DNA of 51,874 nucleotides, from positions 1-51,874 of the forward strand of contig JAENRP010000314.1 in the NCBI GenBank assembly GCA_024741835.1, in the 5' to 3' direction. Each line of letters begins with the position of its first letter. The first letter of the stretch is position 1. A program made the translations under genes and the position numbers. The stretch is from Diplocarpon mali. Its lineage: Eukaryota; Ascomycota; Leotiomycetes; Helotiales; Drepanopezizaceae. Positions 11,501 through 22,400 of this stretch are shown here, piece after piece. The notes under the pieces are model-generated. The model worked only from the letters and a program-made list of their open reading frames with translations, searched no databases and was not told where the DNA came from.

Positions 11501-13499
11501 CTCTCTAAGCTCAGGTACATCAAGCGCACCCGCTGATTAACGACCTATTAGTTACCCAAAGACCGAATAGACTATTCCTATCGTCCGCGAACTGCCTAAA
11601 GTATAGAACAACTTTAATATTATTATCCCTTTAATTAAAGCACCTATAGTAAAGAATGTTCCTGAAACAGGTATAAGTAACAATAAGCCTCTACTACTAG
11701 AAAGCAGTTCCCCAGATGATAAGCCTATAGAACCTATAGCTGAACCTACGCCTTTAAAGAGGAATAGAGACCTAAAACCAGAAGATACCTTAGACGAACG
11801 CAAGTCTAAGCGTATCTAAGCTATAATAGCGCATAGGATCTACGAGCTCGAACTTCAATAGAGCTTAGATAAAGATAATACGTTCCTAGCCGCTAAGGGG
11901 ATAATGAAAATCTCTTTTCTAAAGATATATAATAAAGCTGTTAACGATTTAAAGAATAGAGCAGTATAAAGTAAGGCAATCTAAGAGGAGATAAGCTCTC
12001 TTATTGCAAATAGCATATAGATAGAGGAACCGACGCTAAAGGACGTGAACCTAGTATTAACAAAGTAGGTCTTTACAATTAAGATATATGCAGATAGAAC
12101 CCTAAAGCGTTATAAGGCAAGGCTTATAGCTAAGGGCTTCTCCTAACAGTATAAAGAAGACTACTTCGACACGTTCGCGCCGATAGTTCGCATAGACACC
12201 CTTCGCATATTCATAGCAATAGTAGCCGCTAAGGACCTTAAATGCAGATAGTACGATATTAAAAATGCATTTACTAAAGCAATTATAAAAGAACGGATTT
12301 TTCTCTCCTAACCTAATAGTATTCCTATACGCGCTAGCCACTCTCTTTGTATACTCCGCAGTATCTACAGGCTTAAACAATCAGCCTATAATTAAAACCT
12401 CTTATATAGCTCTGCTCTAATAGAAATGGGATTCATTTAGAGCCTAGCTAACCCTTGTCTGTTTACCTATGCTAAGCGTAGAATTAAGTTGCTACTATAT
12501 ATTGATGATATTGCTATAGCTGCGAAAATAACCACTCAATTGGATTAGTTCTTTATAATAATTCGGAAACGTTTTAATACTAAGGATCTAAAGGGAATTT
12601 ATAAGATCCTTAGCATCTGCGTTATAAGGAACCGCTTTACTTAAGAACTCTAGTTGGATCAAGAGTAGTATATTAAGAAGATCCTAGACCGAATAGGACT
12701 CTCCACTTATGCTCCTAACTTTAAGCTAAAGCATACTCCAATCGAAGGAAAGTATAATAAGTTAAAGCCTGCTAATAAAAATAAGCAAAGAGGAGATCTA
12801 AAGAAGTACTAATAGGATATTAGAGCGATTATATATACTATAGTATATATAAGACCAGATATCGCCTTTATTACTAGGCAACTTAGTCAGAACTTAAAGG
12901 ATCTGACGATTTGATATAAGAATGCAGTCAAGCGACTTAAAAGGTACCTTCGATCGACAATCATATAAAAGGTGAGATATAGACTAACGAAATATATAAG
13001 CGCAAAGCTTAAGGTATATACCGATTCCGACTGGGCAAATATAAAAGGTTGGAAAAGTATATCTAGAAGCGTAGTAGTACTATATAGCAGACCTATGTTA
13101 TAAGGAAGTAGGAAGCAGAAATCAATAGCTATCGCAAGCACTAAGGCCGAATATATATTAATATTATCAAATTGCAAGTAAGGATTATAGATCGCCTAAG
13201 TTCTAAAAGATATAGGTTTCGCTAAGTATATTAGACGAGATAGGAACTGTATTAATCTTTAAGCAGATAATACAAGGGCGATTGCACTTGTAAAGAATCC
13301 ACACTTGCATAAGCAATCGAAACATATCGATATTACCTATTACTTTATCCGCGACCTTATTGTAAAGAACAAGTTATCAATCACCTATATCCTAATCGAT
13401 CAAATAGTAGCAGATGGATTTACAAAGCCACTAGAGACGGTTGCAAAGTTCAAAGCGTTTAAAGATATACTAGGGTTGCAGAAGACAGTAGGGGCTTAG
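8547..13499 (+). pseudogene. Gag-Pol polyprotein of Copia element A (RIP-inactivated, 1650 codons plus stop)
   Basis: The frame runs from ATG at 8547 (M-A-S-D-S-D-R) to TAG at 13497-13499 with no shift. Landmarks in phase: a zinc knuckle remnant at about 9380-9440; the protease region at about 9700-9960; the seven-unit motif array at 10068-10402; the integrase zinc domain with M-H-R-R-F-A-H at 10523-10543 and C-R-I-C at 10626-10637; RT motif K-A-R-L-I-A-K-G at about 12110 and box Y-I-D-D at 12498-12509; and an RNase H box Y-T-D-S-D-W-A at about 13018-13040. The last 65 codons (13305-13499) are free of stops. Internal stops are nearly all TAA or TAG where Gln or Trp is expected. Confidence 0.92.
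10068..10402 (+). repeat. In-frame array of the 23-bp motif, seven copies (element A)
   Basis: Copies start at 10068, 10158, 10197, 10245, 10284, 10332 and 10380 (spacings 90, 39, 48, 39, 48, 48). All are 23 bp and all are in phase with the polyprotein (10068 minus 8547 is divisible by three). They encode T-(L/P)-(G/K/R)-x-x-(L/S)-R-V peptides between protease and integrase. The last copy has lost its GAGT end. Confidence 0.92.
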
Positions 13500-13513
13500 C
13501 AGGCTTAAGGACG

Positions 13514-13602
13514 ACTCCTAGGCCCGCCCCGCGAGTTAGGTCACGTGGTCTTATAAAGGAACATCTTTTAGGAAATTTGACTCCTGGTCCCACCCCGCGA
13601 GT
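13514..13602 (+). repeat. Two 23-bp motif copies in the 3' UTR of element A (13514-13536, 13580-13602)
   Basis: Both are GC-rich and well preserved, 66 bp apart, downstream of the polyprotein stop. The matching part of B (34762-34912) has three copies. Confidence 0.9.
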
Positions 13603-13740
13603 AGGATTAGTGATTTCAATAGAGGTTGCTATTGATTAATTGTTTTTGATTTAGAGAGATACTTAAGAGTTGGATTGGCGCAAAAGGATAGTTATTATTT
13701 TCCCGACTATAGGTCAATTGGAGTAAGGTCTGAGTAAGGG

Positions 13741-13935
13741 TATTAAGATAGGTGATATAGCTATCACTCTGATGTATTATCATATGACCCTACTGCTTAG
13801 TCAATAGGATATTAACACGTATATAGCTATAGGAAAGAAAGGGGTAACCTTCCTTCCCTAACTCTTACTAATATATCGACCATCGACCTCTAGAAGTTTC
13901 CTATACCTACTGCGCCGACTTACTTAAGCTCAATA
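13741..13935 (+). repeat. 3' LTR of element A
   Basis: 195 bp, starting tattaagatagg (TG to TA at the end) and finishing ctcaata. It is preceded by the purine-rich gagtaaggg, probably the plus-strand primer, and followed by the tagta duplication. Confidence 0.95.
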
Positions 13936-13940
13936 TAGTA

Positions 13941-14930
13941 TAATATTAAAAATGCATTTACTAAAGCGATTATAAAGGAATAGATTTTTCTCTCTTAACC
14001 TAATAGTATTCTTATATACGCTAGCTACTCTCTTTATATACTCTATAGTATCTATAGGCTTAAATAATCAGCCTATAATTAAAACCTCTTATATAGCTCT
14101 ACTTTAGTAGAAATAGGATTCGTTTAAAGCTTAGCTAACCCTTATCTATTTACCTATACTAAGCATAGAATTAAATTGCTATTATATATTAACGATATTA
14201 CTATAGCTGCGAAAATAACTATTTAATTAGATTAGTTCTTTATAACTATTTAGAAATATTTTAATACTAAAGATCTAAGGGGAATTTATAAGATCCTTAG
14301 CATCTGCGTTATAAGGAACCGCTCTACTTAAGAACTCTAGTTAAACTAAGAGCAGTATATTAAAAAGATCCTAGACCAAATAGGACTTTTTACTTATACT
14401 CCTAACTTTAAGCTAAAGCGTACTCTAATTAAAGGAAAGTATAATAAGTTAGAGCTTACTAATGAAAATAAGTAGAAAGGAGATTTAAAGAAGTACTAAT
14501 AAAAAATTAAAGCAATTATATATACTATAGTATATATAAGACCAGATATTGCCTTTATTATTAGGCAACTTAGTCAGAATCTAAAGGATCTGACGATTTA
14601 ATATAAAAATGCAATTAAGCGACTTAAAAGGTACCTTCGATCGATAATTATATAAAAGGTAAGATATAGACTAATGAAATATATAAGCGCAAAGCTTAAG
14701 GTATATACCGATTCTAATTAGGCAAATATAAAAGGTTAGAAAAGTATATCTAAAAGCGTAGTAGTACTATATAGCAAACCTATATTATAAGAAAGTAGGA
14801 AGCAGAAATCAGTAGCTACTGCAAATACTAAGGCTAAATATATATTAATATTATCAAATTACAAATAAGGATTATAAATCGCTTAAGTTTTAAAAGATAT
14901 AGGTTTTACTAAGTATATTAAATAAGATAG
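13941..14930 (+). pseudogene. Copia B polyprotein fragment: RT core to RNase H
   Basis: Continues B's RT after element A. The RT catalytic box reads Y-I-N-D near 14185-14196 (an active-site Asp lost), and the RNase H box reads Y-T-D-S-N (Asp lost) near 14703. It aligns throughout with 12256-13235 of A. It ends at the atag target of element C. Confidence 0.88.
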
Positions 14931-15176
14931 TATAAAACAGAGGGGAGACAACACAAGAATAGGCCTAAGGGAAGACCTAAAAACAAGAGGAGGAAGCACC
15001 ATAAGCGGGCTCTCTTAGATAAGATGTTAGGAATAAGTCCCAAGTATAGGGTATATTTAGTACTTATAGCGACGCGCGCTGTTTCTATATATAGAAGATG
15101 GCCCTTTTATCCTCTTACTATCCTACGCCAATTATATAATATATATTATAAGACCTATCTATCTTAAGTCTTTATA
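14931..15176 (-). repeat. 3' LTR of element C (left end)
   Basis: 246 bp, matching 34242-34487 and 51461-51706. On the minus strand it holds a TATA-like ggataaaagggcc and a ctatatatag. Ends were TG..CA before RIP. Confidence 0.92.
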
Positions 15177-15528
15177 TATATTTTAAATAATAAAAGTAGT
15201 AGCCCCTACTACTATTAGTAAAGAATATAAAATAATATAAGTTAAGGTAATAGTATATTAATTATTAGCAAACCCTTAAGTGCGAGAAAACTAATATATT
15301 AAAAGGCTTAAACTAGGGCTATATTATTATTAAAGGTAAAAGAAAAAGAAAAAAAAGAAGAGTTTTNNNNNNNNNNNNNNNNNNNNNNNNNNNNNNNNNN
15401 NNNNNNNNNNNNNNNNNATACGCTTTTTACTTATAGACCGGGCCTAGGAGTTAAAAAACGAAACTAGCAAAACAAACAAATAAGCTATAGAGTTGTAAAA
15501 ACAATTAAAAATAGTATTAACCTAAATA
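15177..15528. other. 3' non-coding region of C, with assembly gap and one motif copy
   Basis: No frame is visible. 15340-15366 is an A/G-rich run leading into 51 N at 15367-15417. A 23-bp motif lies at 15429-15451. The first 170 bases are repeated nearly exactly after the LTR at 51707, so they belong to the element. Confidence 0.8.
15367..15417. other. Assembly gap (51 N)
   Basis: A run of N next to a purine-rich low-complexity tract. The true length is unknown. Confidence 0.99.
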
Positions 15529-18500
15529 TCAATTTTCCTTAGTTCTCTTTAAAGGATAGGAAGAACTATTACTAGATAATACTCTCTTTATAAAGCGCCT
15601 ACTTCTTTTTAATAGTTTACTATTAGTATTAGAAGAGTCTAGTCTTAGTATTATAAGAGCTTTAATATTTTGTAAAGATGCTAGTATAATTTGACAGCTT
15701 TTGCCGATAGGGAGAGAGACTTAATTCTCTAAGCTCGAGTCGACTTAATTGTTAGTTCTATTATCACTTTAGAGTCTTCTTCTCTTATATTAATTCTTAT
15801 TTCTTAGCGATTTCTCAGCTTTAGGGACCTCTTTTAAAGGATCTTCTATTAATACTCTTAGATTTGGTAACTAAGGTTTATCCAAACTATCTCGTAGGCT
15901 TAAGCTAGCTGAGTCTAACCTTACTCGTAGGCTAGGCTCGCGAGTCAGTCTTAGCGTTTCTAAGCTTAAGGGTAAAAATAGGGGATTGGTTCCTAAATTA
16001 AGGTCTAATACTATATTAGCGTCTCGGTTTATCTCTTTTTTAAATTTTCTTATAATAATGCCTTTATCAATTAATACATTAGGCTCTTAAATAGCATTTA
16101 CTTTATTATACTATCCCTAAGACTTAAGTCTATAAAGAAGCGACTTAGTGTTTATAATATTCGTTTAGGCCTTAATAAGGGCGTTAAAGAGCTTCTAATT
16201 ATATTCTATAAGGTGGATTTTCAATTCGTCTTTATTAAGAAGAAATAACTCCTATACTTCGATTATAACCGATAGATCTATTTAAAAGCGTCGATTAATA
16301 ATAGCTTTAAAGAGGCTACCGCAGTTCTTAAGATAAAAAGCTGCCTTAAAAGGTGCAGTAGTTCTACTTGCGTTAATCTATTAAGGTACTAAAGGTTGCT
16401 TTAAAGTAGAGATTGAAAAGATAAAATCGAAGATTCGAGTCTCATTTTCTAAGGTATTCTTATTAAGGACGGCTGTATAATTATTATAAAAGGCTATAAA
16501 ACTACTAGTCCTATAAGAATTATCTAAAAGCATTTTAAAAAGGTATCCCTATTTTATTATTACTATAATTGGATTGCTATTATTAGTAATAGGTCGCAAG
16601 ATCTCCTTTCGCTTTAATTTTACAATTATTTAAGCTAATTGAGATTTTGAACTAAGTGCTTAGGAAGTCTATTAACTTATCTTCTTTATAGATAGAGTGA
16701 GTTTTATAATCGACTAAGAGCCGACCTACCTATTAAGGCTTTTAAAAGCTAGCCCTTATCCGATCGATAGGATCTAATAATCTAAGACTTACTTTCTAAT
16801 AAAATTGACTTGCGGGCTAAGACCGCGAGTGAAAATCGGAATTTCTTTATTAGTAGTACTTATATCTCTCTTTATTAAAACGACTTGATTATAAAGACTA
16901 AGGCCAATTAATTAAAGAGGTTCGAGGTAGGCTATAAGCTAATAGGTTCCTTTACTTTTTACTATTATAGTTAAGAGGTAGAATCTATAGTATATTTAAA
17001 GGACTTATTAAATAAGATTAAATATTATATTATAAAGAAAATAAAAAGGTATAAAGGTCGCGCTATCTTTAAGGCAGAAGTAATAAAGATATATCTCTAC
17101 TTCTTATCTTATAATAGAGAGGAATATACTTATAAAAGTACTATTATCAATAGTAAAATTATCGGTTAGGAAGCGGTATCTAAAGGGCTTATGTATTATA
17201 ATTGACCCTTCTTCTTCTATTTCCTCCTACTATTTATTACTTAATAATATCGATAAGAAGGAATTATTCTATTTAATTAGCTCTAACGCTTTTAAGGCTT
17301 TAGGATCAGCCCTGAATTTTGCAGCACTTAAAGATGCCTTTATTATTAATAGGTTGGATTTGCAAGTCTTTGAAAAGATAAAGAACTAATTATTAAAGTA
17401 GATTAGAAAAAGATCGATATCTTCTACCGTATAGAGAAGTTCAAAGTATTTAATAATTTTATTAATATTAAATCCTTTATAATTAAGACTATAGTAAACC
17501 GAAACAGAGTAAATATAAAGGTCGTAAAGTCTTCTCCCTTCGATTCCTATACTAAGAAGATACTATTAAAAGCGAGTCTTTATTATAAAGGATACTTAAA
17601 TGTTATATCGTTCTTTAAGCTTAAGGTTGAAAATGACCGATTAAGGCATATTACTATAATTACAAATATCCTAATTAATAGATTCCTCTTTACATTCTCT
17701 TTCTTATAAGATAAAATAGTCTTATTTAGCATTTGAAAGACTAAGTTCTTAACTTTTATAATTATTAAAGAATTGAATAATATTTATAAGGGCGAACTCG
17801 TTTAAGATAAGCTATTAAATCTATCTAATAGCTCTTCTAATTGTCTTTAAAGCAATTAGAATAGGGTCTTCCTTTATATTATCGTTTTTAAAACAGTTGC
17901 ATATAAATATAAAGAAGTCAAGAACTAGCTCCTTTAAGTTATTAAGAAAGGAGTTTAAGTAAGCGCGCAATCCTTTAATTTCAAATTGCAAATCAGCTAA
18001 AGTAGCTATTAAACGATCTATCCTTTTTAAAAGTTAAGCTAAAATAGGTCGTTTAATTAAAGGAGAGTCCTTTAAAGATTCTGAAAATTTTAAAAAGGCT
18101 GCGCTAAGCGTTTAGGCAGTTTATTCGGCAGCGGTTTCTAAAATCATTTTAATAAGAGGTAAGTTAGGTCTAATTTTAAAATTCTTATTTCTAACTCTTA
18201 ATCTAAGACTATAAGTCAAATTATATAGTTTAGCACTTATTATATCTTTAAGTTAAGAAGCGAATTTTAAGGTAGGCTTAACTATAAATAACTAATTCCC
18301 TTCTTTATTATTAAAGAAATCTTATCTAAACCTTAGTATAGGAGTCCAGTTCTCTTTTAAAATAAGCAAACTATAAGCAGAAGCGTAGAGCCTTAGCATA
18401 TTAATAATAGTACTATTAAGTAAGGTAATATCTACAGCCTAATTTGATCTTTTTATAGCCCTATTAGCTACTATAAGTACTGTATTAGATAAGCCTATAA

Positions 18501-19041
18501 ATCTGCGATTGCGAATTCGATTGCCTTAGAATTTTACTACTCCTTTTTAAATAATAAAGAAATTGAGAATCTGAATAGCTTTAGCTATAGGAGTGTTTTC
18601 CTTAAGAATTTTTAATAATACTCGCCTTCTATTATTAGAATCAATATTTATTAGGAAGCGCAAATAAAACAGGAGTCCTCTCTTATTAGTGGCTAAATTA
18701 TCCAATTGTTAAATAGATTCTTCCCTTTTATCTCGGTCTATTTTGAAAGTGTCGGCTAAGGTTATATATTAATCTGCGTTAGCTAAGAATTCCTCTTTAA
18801 AGATTCCCTTTAATCTCAATTCTTTAATTAGAAAGTTGTCAAATTAGAGAATTCCAAGGGCCACTTAGGTTAAAAGGTTATTAATAGCATTCGCATAAGC
18901 TAAAAGGAGTTTTTATTACTTTATATCTCCTAAGGCTGCGTAGGTCGATTTAAAGCTCTTTAATAATGCAATAGCTCTACTATCTTAAGAGAAGTTTATA
19001 ACTAGTGCTTATTTATCCCTTATTATAGTAGATAAAACCAT
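15529..19041 (-). pseudogene. Extra large ORF downstream of pol in Gypsy element C (1170 codons plus stop), unknown protein
   Basis: The frame starts at ATG 19041-19039 (M-V-L-S-T-I-I-R) and ends at TGA 15531-15529. The length is exactly divisible by three. I followed the same phase through 18000, 16533 and the end without any shift; stops inside are TAA/TAG at Gln/Trp-like positions. About 400 bp without a frame separate it from the integrase. I recognise no domain. The first 350 residues look helical and hydrophilic, the middle is rich in Ile/Leu/Phe/Tyr, and the last 150 are Ser/Lys/Arg-rich. There is no clear signal peptide or transmembrane anchor, so an envelope protein is not supported. 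Three 23-bp motifs (18194, 16808, 15923) are embedded in phase. Confidence 0.75.
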
Positions 19042-19456
19042 TTGTGAATTCTTTAAAGGCATATTACTTATAAAAGATAGGGAGTATAAATAAGAAAGTT
19101 TAATAAGGTATAAGAATTAAAAGGGCATATAAGCTGCAATAGGTTTGCTATATATATATTAAGGAAATTGGACTTTTTATTTATTATTTAAGGAAAGTAA
19201 TAGGAATACTATAATTAAAGGCTAATATTAAGAATATAAAATAAGTTAAAGTAGGCAAGAATTTAGGATGATCTTAAAAGATCTATATTTTAAATAATAA
19301 AAGAGGCGACCTTATTGAAAATGTAAAAACAAGGATTATAAGAAGGTAGGACAATTAATAGGCTAGGAAATTATTTAATATTCCTATCTGCGTTCTTTGG
19401 ATATTTTAAAAATAATAACTTAAGGTTATGATTCATTAGGTATTTTAATATTCTTT
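19042..19456. other. Spacer between integrase and the extra ORF of element C
   Basis: AT-rich, with no reading frame followed on either strand. It could hold a promoter or splice signals for the downstream ORF, but I see no convincing motif. A 23-bp motif lies at its integrase-side edge, 19457-19479. Confidence 0.5.
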
Positions 19457-22400
19457 ACTTATAGGACCGGCTTATAAGTCAAGTTGGAAAAATCTTAGTC
19501 TTTGTCTAAGGGTTCAAAATTGCTTATATTGCCATCGGTTCCTATAGAAGATTCGGAGGTTATATTAATTTCTAATTCGTCTTTTAAAGGGAATAAGGTC
19601 TAGTCGCGTTAATAAAAGCGCTTTAGTCAGTTGGCTGCGAAGGTTCCTTTAATATTAATTCTATTAAGTTCCTAAAGAGAATAGTATCCCTTTTCTTTCT
19701 ACTTAGACTTAACTTTAAATAGACTAAGCTATTAATAGTCAAGTTTAGTATTTGCTAATATATTAATACTTCTTATAATATTATAGACTAGGACGAGATT
19801 ATCTTTTTAAATAGGATGCGTTTTAAGTACTTTAAAAGCAGCTTATACTTCCTTAGCTTTTTCCTAATATCGTTTCTTTTATAAAATGATTTCCTTTATA
19901 TCTATATCTTAAAGCTTAAGTTGTTAGTATCTTATTATAAGCAAATCGGAACGGTTTTAAATTTGACTATAATCGAATAATCTTTAAATAGGCTATTAGA
20001 ATTCAAGAGGAAGCTATGCCTCTTTGCTATAGATAAGGAAAAATAGTATAACTCCAGTTAGTTTATAGATTATCATTTGATAAGTAAAGAGTATTTTATA
20101 AAAGTATTTTATCTAATTTTTAAATCCTTTATAAGTAACTTTAGATAGCCTATTAAGAATGTTGCAATATCCTTACTCTACTATTCTATTAGCTTTTAAA
20201 TTATACGCTAAGATTTGAACCTATTTAATACTATATTTTTATAAAAAAGCTTGAACTACTCCTTTATTTTTAAGGCCTTTATTAATAGTTAGTCTATTAA
20301 AAAGTCTATAGCAATAGACTATATCTTCTTAAAGGAACTTTTTAATAGATTCAAAGTTAGCAGATCTTAAAGGTTGCCCTTTAGGCTATCCTAATAGGTC
20401 TTCCTTTATTAAAATAAAATATATAATCCTATTTTCAATTGTTAATACTTATATAATATTAAGACTGACTTTATAAAAAAGGCTTAATAGCTAGGTTAGG
20501 AATAGGGGATTCTCTTTATAATTAGGTTTTCGTTTCTAATAGGAGATGCAACTTTTCACAAAGGCTTTGCAGTCTTTAAAAGAACCCTTTTAAAAGAATT
20601 TCCTTAAGAGTTGGTAGTAGGTAGACTTAGCTCTTTAGTAGCCAGTTTCCTTATAAATATCCTAGATAGCCTTAGCTTATAGTTTATTATCATTTAAATA
20701 GAGCTATATAAGAAATGAGTTATCGCTCCTTTTAAATAATCGCTATTCTTATATTAGATAAATCAGAGCTTTAGCTTTAAACTTCTGAAAATCCTTAAGA
20801 GGAACTGTCTTTAGTCGTTTAAGCGTAATTAAAAATTTCGCGATTTCTTTAGAGTCACTTAAGTAGTTAGGTAATAAAATTCTCTCATTTGACTTGCAGG
20901 CTAGGACTAGGAGTCGAGTCCCTTTAAGGCGATATATTAATAAATAACTAACTTCGTTCTTTACCTACTTATTAATATCTATTTCATCTTCTTTAATCAA
21001 ATTAGAAGGGTAGGGGCAAGTTCTTCTTAAAAGGCTATCGGTAGTAGTGTTTTTTATTCTTAAAATGTATTTGACTTCAAAGTCCATTAGTCTTATTTAA
21101 GTAATCTATTTTATTAGCAAGGCTTCTAATAGGTCGCTTACAGCTTTATTCAATTATTCTACTAATACTTTAGCATTAGTTTTAAGGATAAAGTAAGTAC
21201 TATAAAGGTTGCTTCTTATCTTTTTCATTGCCTTTAAGGCGCCTTTATATTCCTATTTAATAGTATTATACTTTATCTCTACTAGATTCTAAAGACTACT
21301 TTTAAAGCGAGCTAGATGTCTTTTCTATTAGCTATTAGCTTATTAAAGGATAGCACCCTATCCGATTAAGCTTGCGTCAACTATTAGTATAATTAGCCTA
21401 GCATTAGCTCTATAGTCTATTTTGATTAGATATAGCGCTTTAAGCAATGCTTGCTTTAGTTGTTTTATAGCCTTTATTTAAGGTTCCTCTTATTAAAACT
21501 CAGCCCTTTTCCGAAATAAAGCGTAAATAGGTACTGCCTTTTTAATAAAATCTTTGATTTAAATGCAATAGTATACTATAATGCTAATAAACGCGCAGGC
21601 TTTTGCCATATCGTTATACCTCTTCCATTTATTGATTTTAAGTACTTTAGCCCTTTAAGGACTTCGGCTATTGGAATTAGTAATAAAACTAATAATTTCT
21701 ATCGATAGAAGATAGTATTATAACTTCGGACCAACTATTGCTCTTACCCTTTTAAATTATATAAGCACCTAATTTAAGTTCTAAATGTGTTCTATTATAA
21801 ATTATTATATATTAAAGAGAACTTCTTTATAGTTATAGAATGATCTTAATCCTTTTACTCTTATATTATCTATATAAGGGAGCGTAATATTAGGTATATA
21901 ATCTACTAGTATCTTATAGATTACTTAGACAAATTGAGCAATCGAATTTATAGCTCTTTAAGGTAATCTTATCATCTAAAGTAGCTTAAGAGGGGTTTAA
22001 ATTGCTATTATATCTTTTAATTTAATATTAAGAATAAATTGGTCGTATTTAAAGAAGAAGTTAATAAGAGAGCTGCAGGTTAATCCTGCGAATTTATTTA
22101 AGAACTTATCTATATTTAAAGGAATATTAGCGTCCTTAATAGTTACTCGGTTCATCTCTACTACTACTATTATTAATCTATAAGTTCCCTTCTCTTTCTT
22201 AATAACTAAGAACCATTTGTTCTTATAAAGGCTATTACAGAACTTAAGAATACCTTGCTTTAGCCTATCCTTTAATATTTCGATTACCTTTTCCTAAAGA
22301 GCTTTAGGGACCTTAAATGTTTTCTCTTACTAGGCTTTATAAGGTATTATCTTAATCTTAATATAAGGCGTAACCTCTTTTTAAATCTGGCTAAGTTCTG

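Larger units (their letters stand above)
7946..13935 (+). mobile_element. Complete Copia LTR retrotransposon A, 5990 bp, same family as its host B
   Basis: Two LTRs of exactly 195 bp (7946-8140 and 13741-13935) and a perfect 5-bp duplication tagta (7941-7945, 13936-13940). The initiator tRNA-Met primer site, a structured leader, and one gag-pol frame of 1651 codons including the stop (8547-13499) follow. Removing it joins the two halves of B's RT exactly as in A's own RT near 12250. Less RIP-damaged than B, so probably a later insertion or exposed to fewer RIP cycles. Confidence 0.95.

Noticed and set aside
12102..13177. Minus-strand open frames in element A (12102-12380, 12887-13177)
   Set aside because: Antisense to the RT and RNase H, whose plus-strand motifs are clear.
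16900..17960. Plus-strand reading frame that first looked coding between 16900 and 17960
   Set aside because: The minus-strand frame 19041-15529 runs through the same stretch in exact phase over 3.5 kb and explains it better.
15529..19041. Envelope gene interpretation of the extra ORF in Gypsy C
   Set aside because: Right position, but no signal peptide, no clear transmembrane anchor and no cleavage or fusion motif seen.
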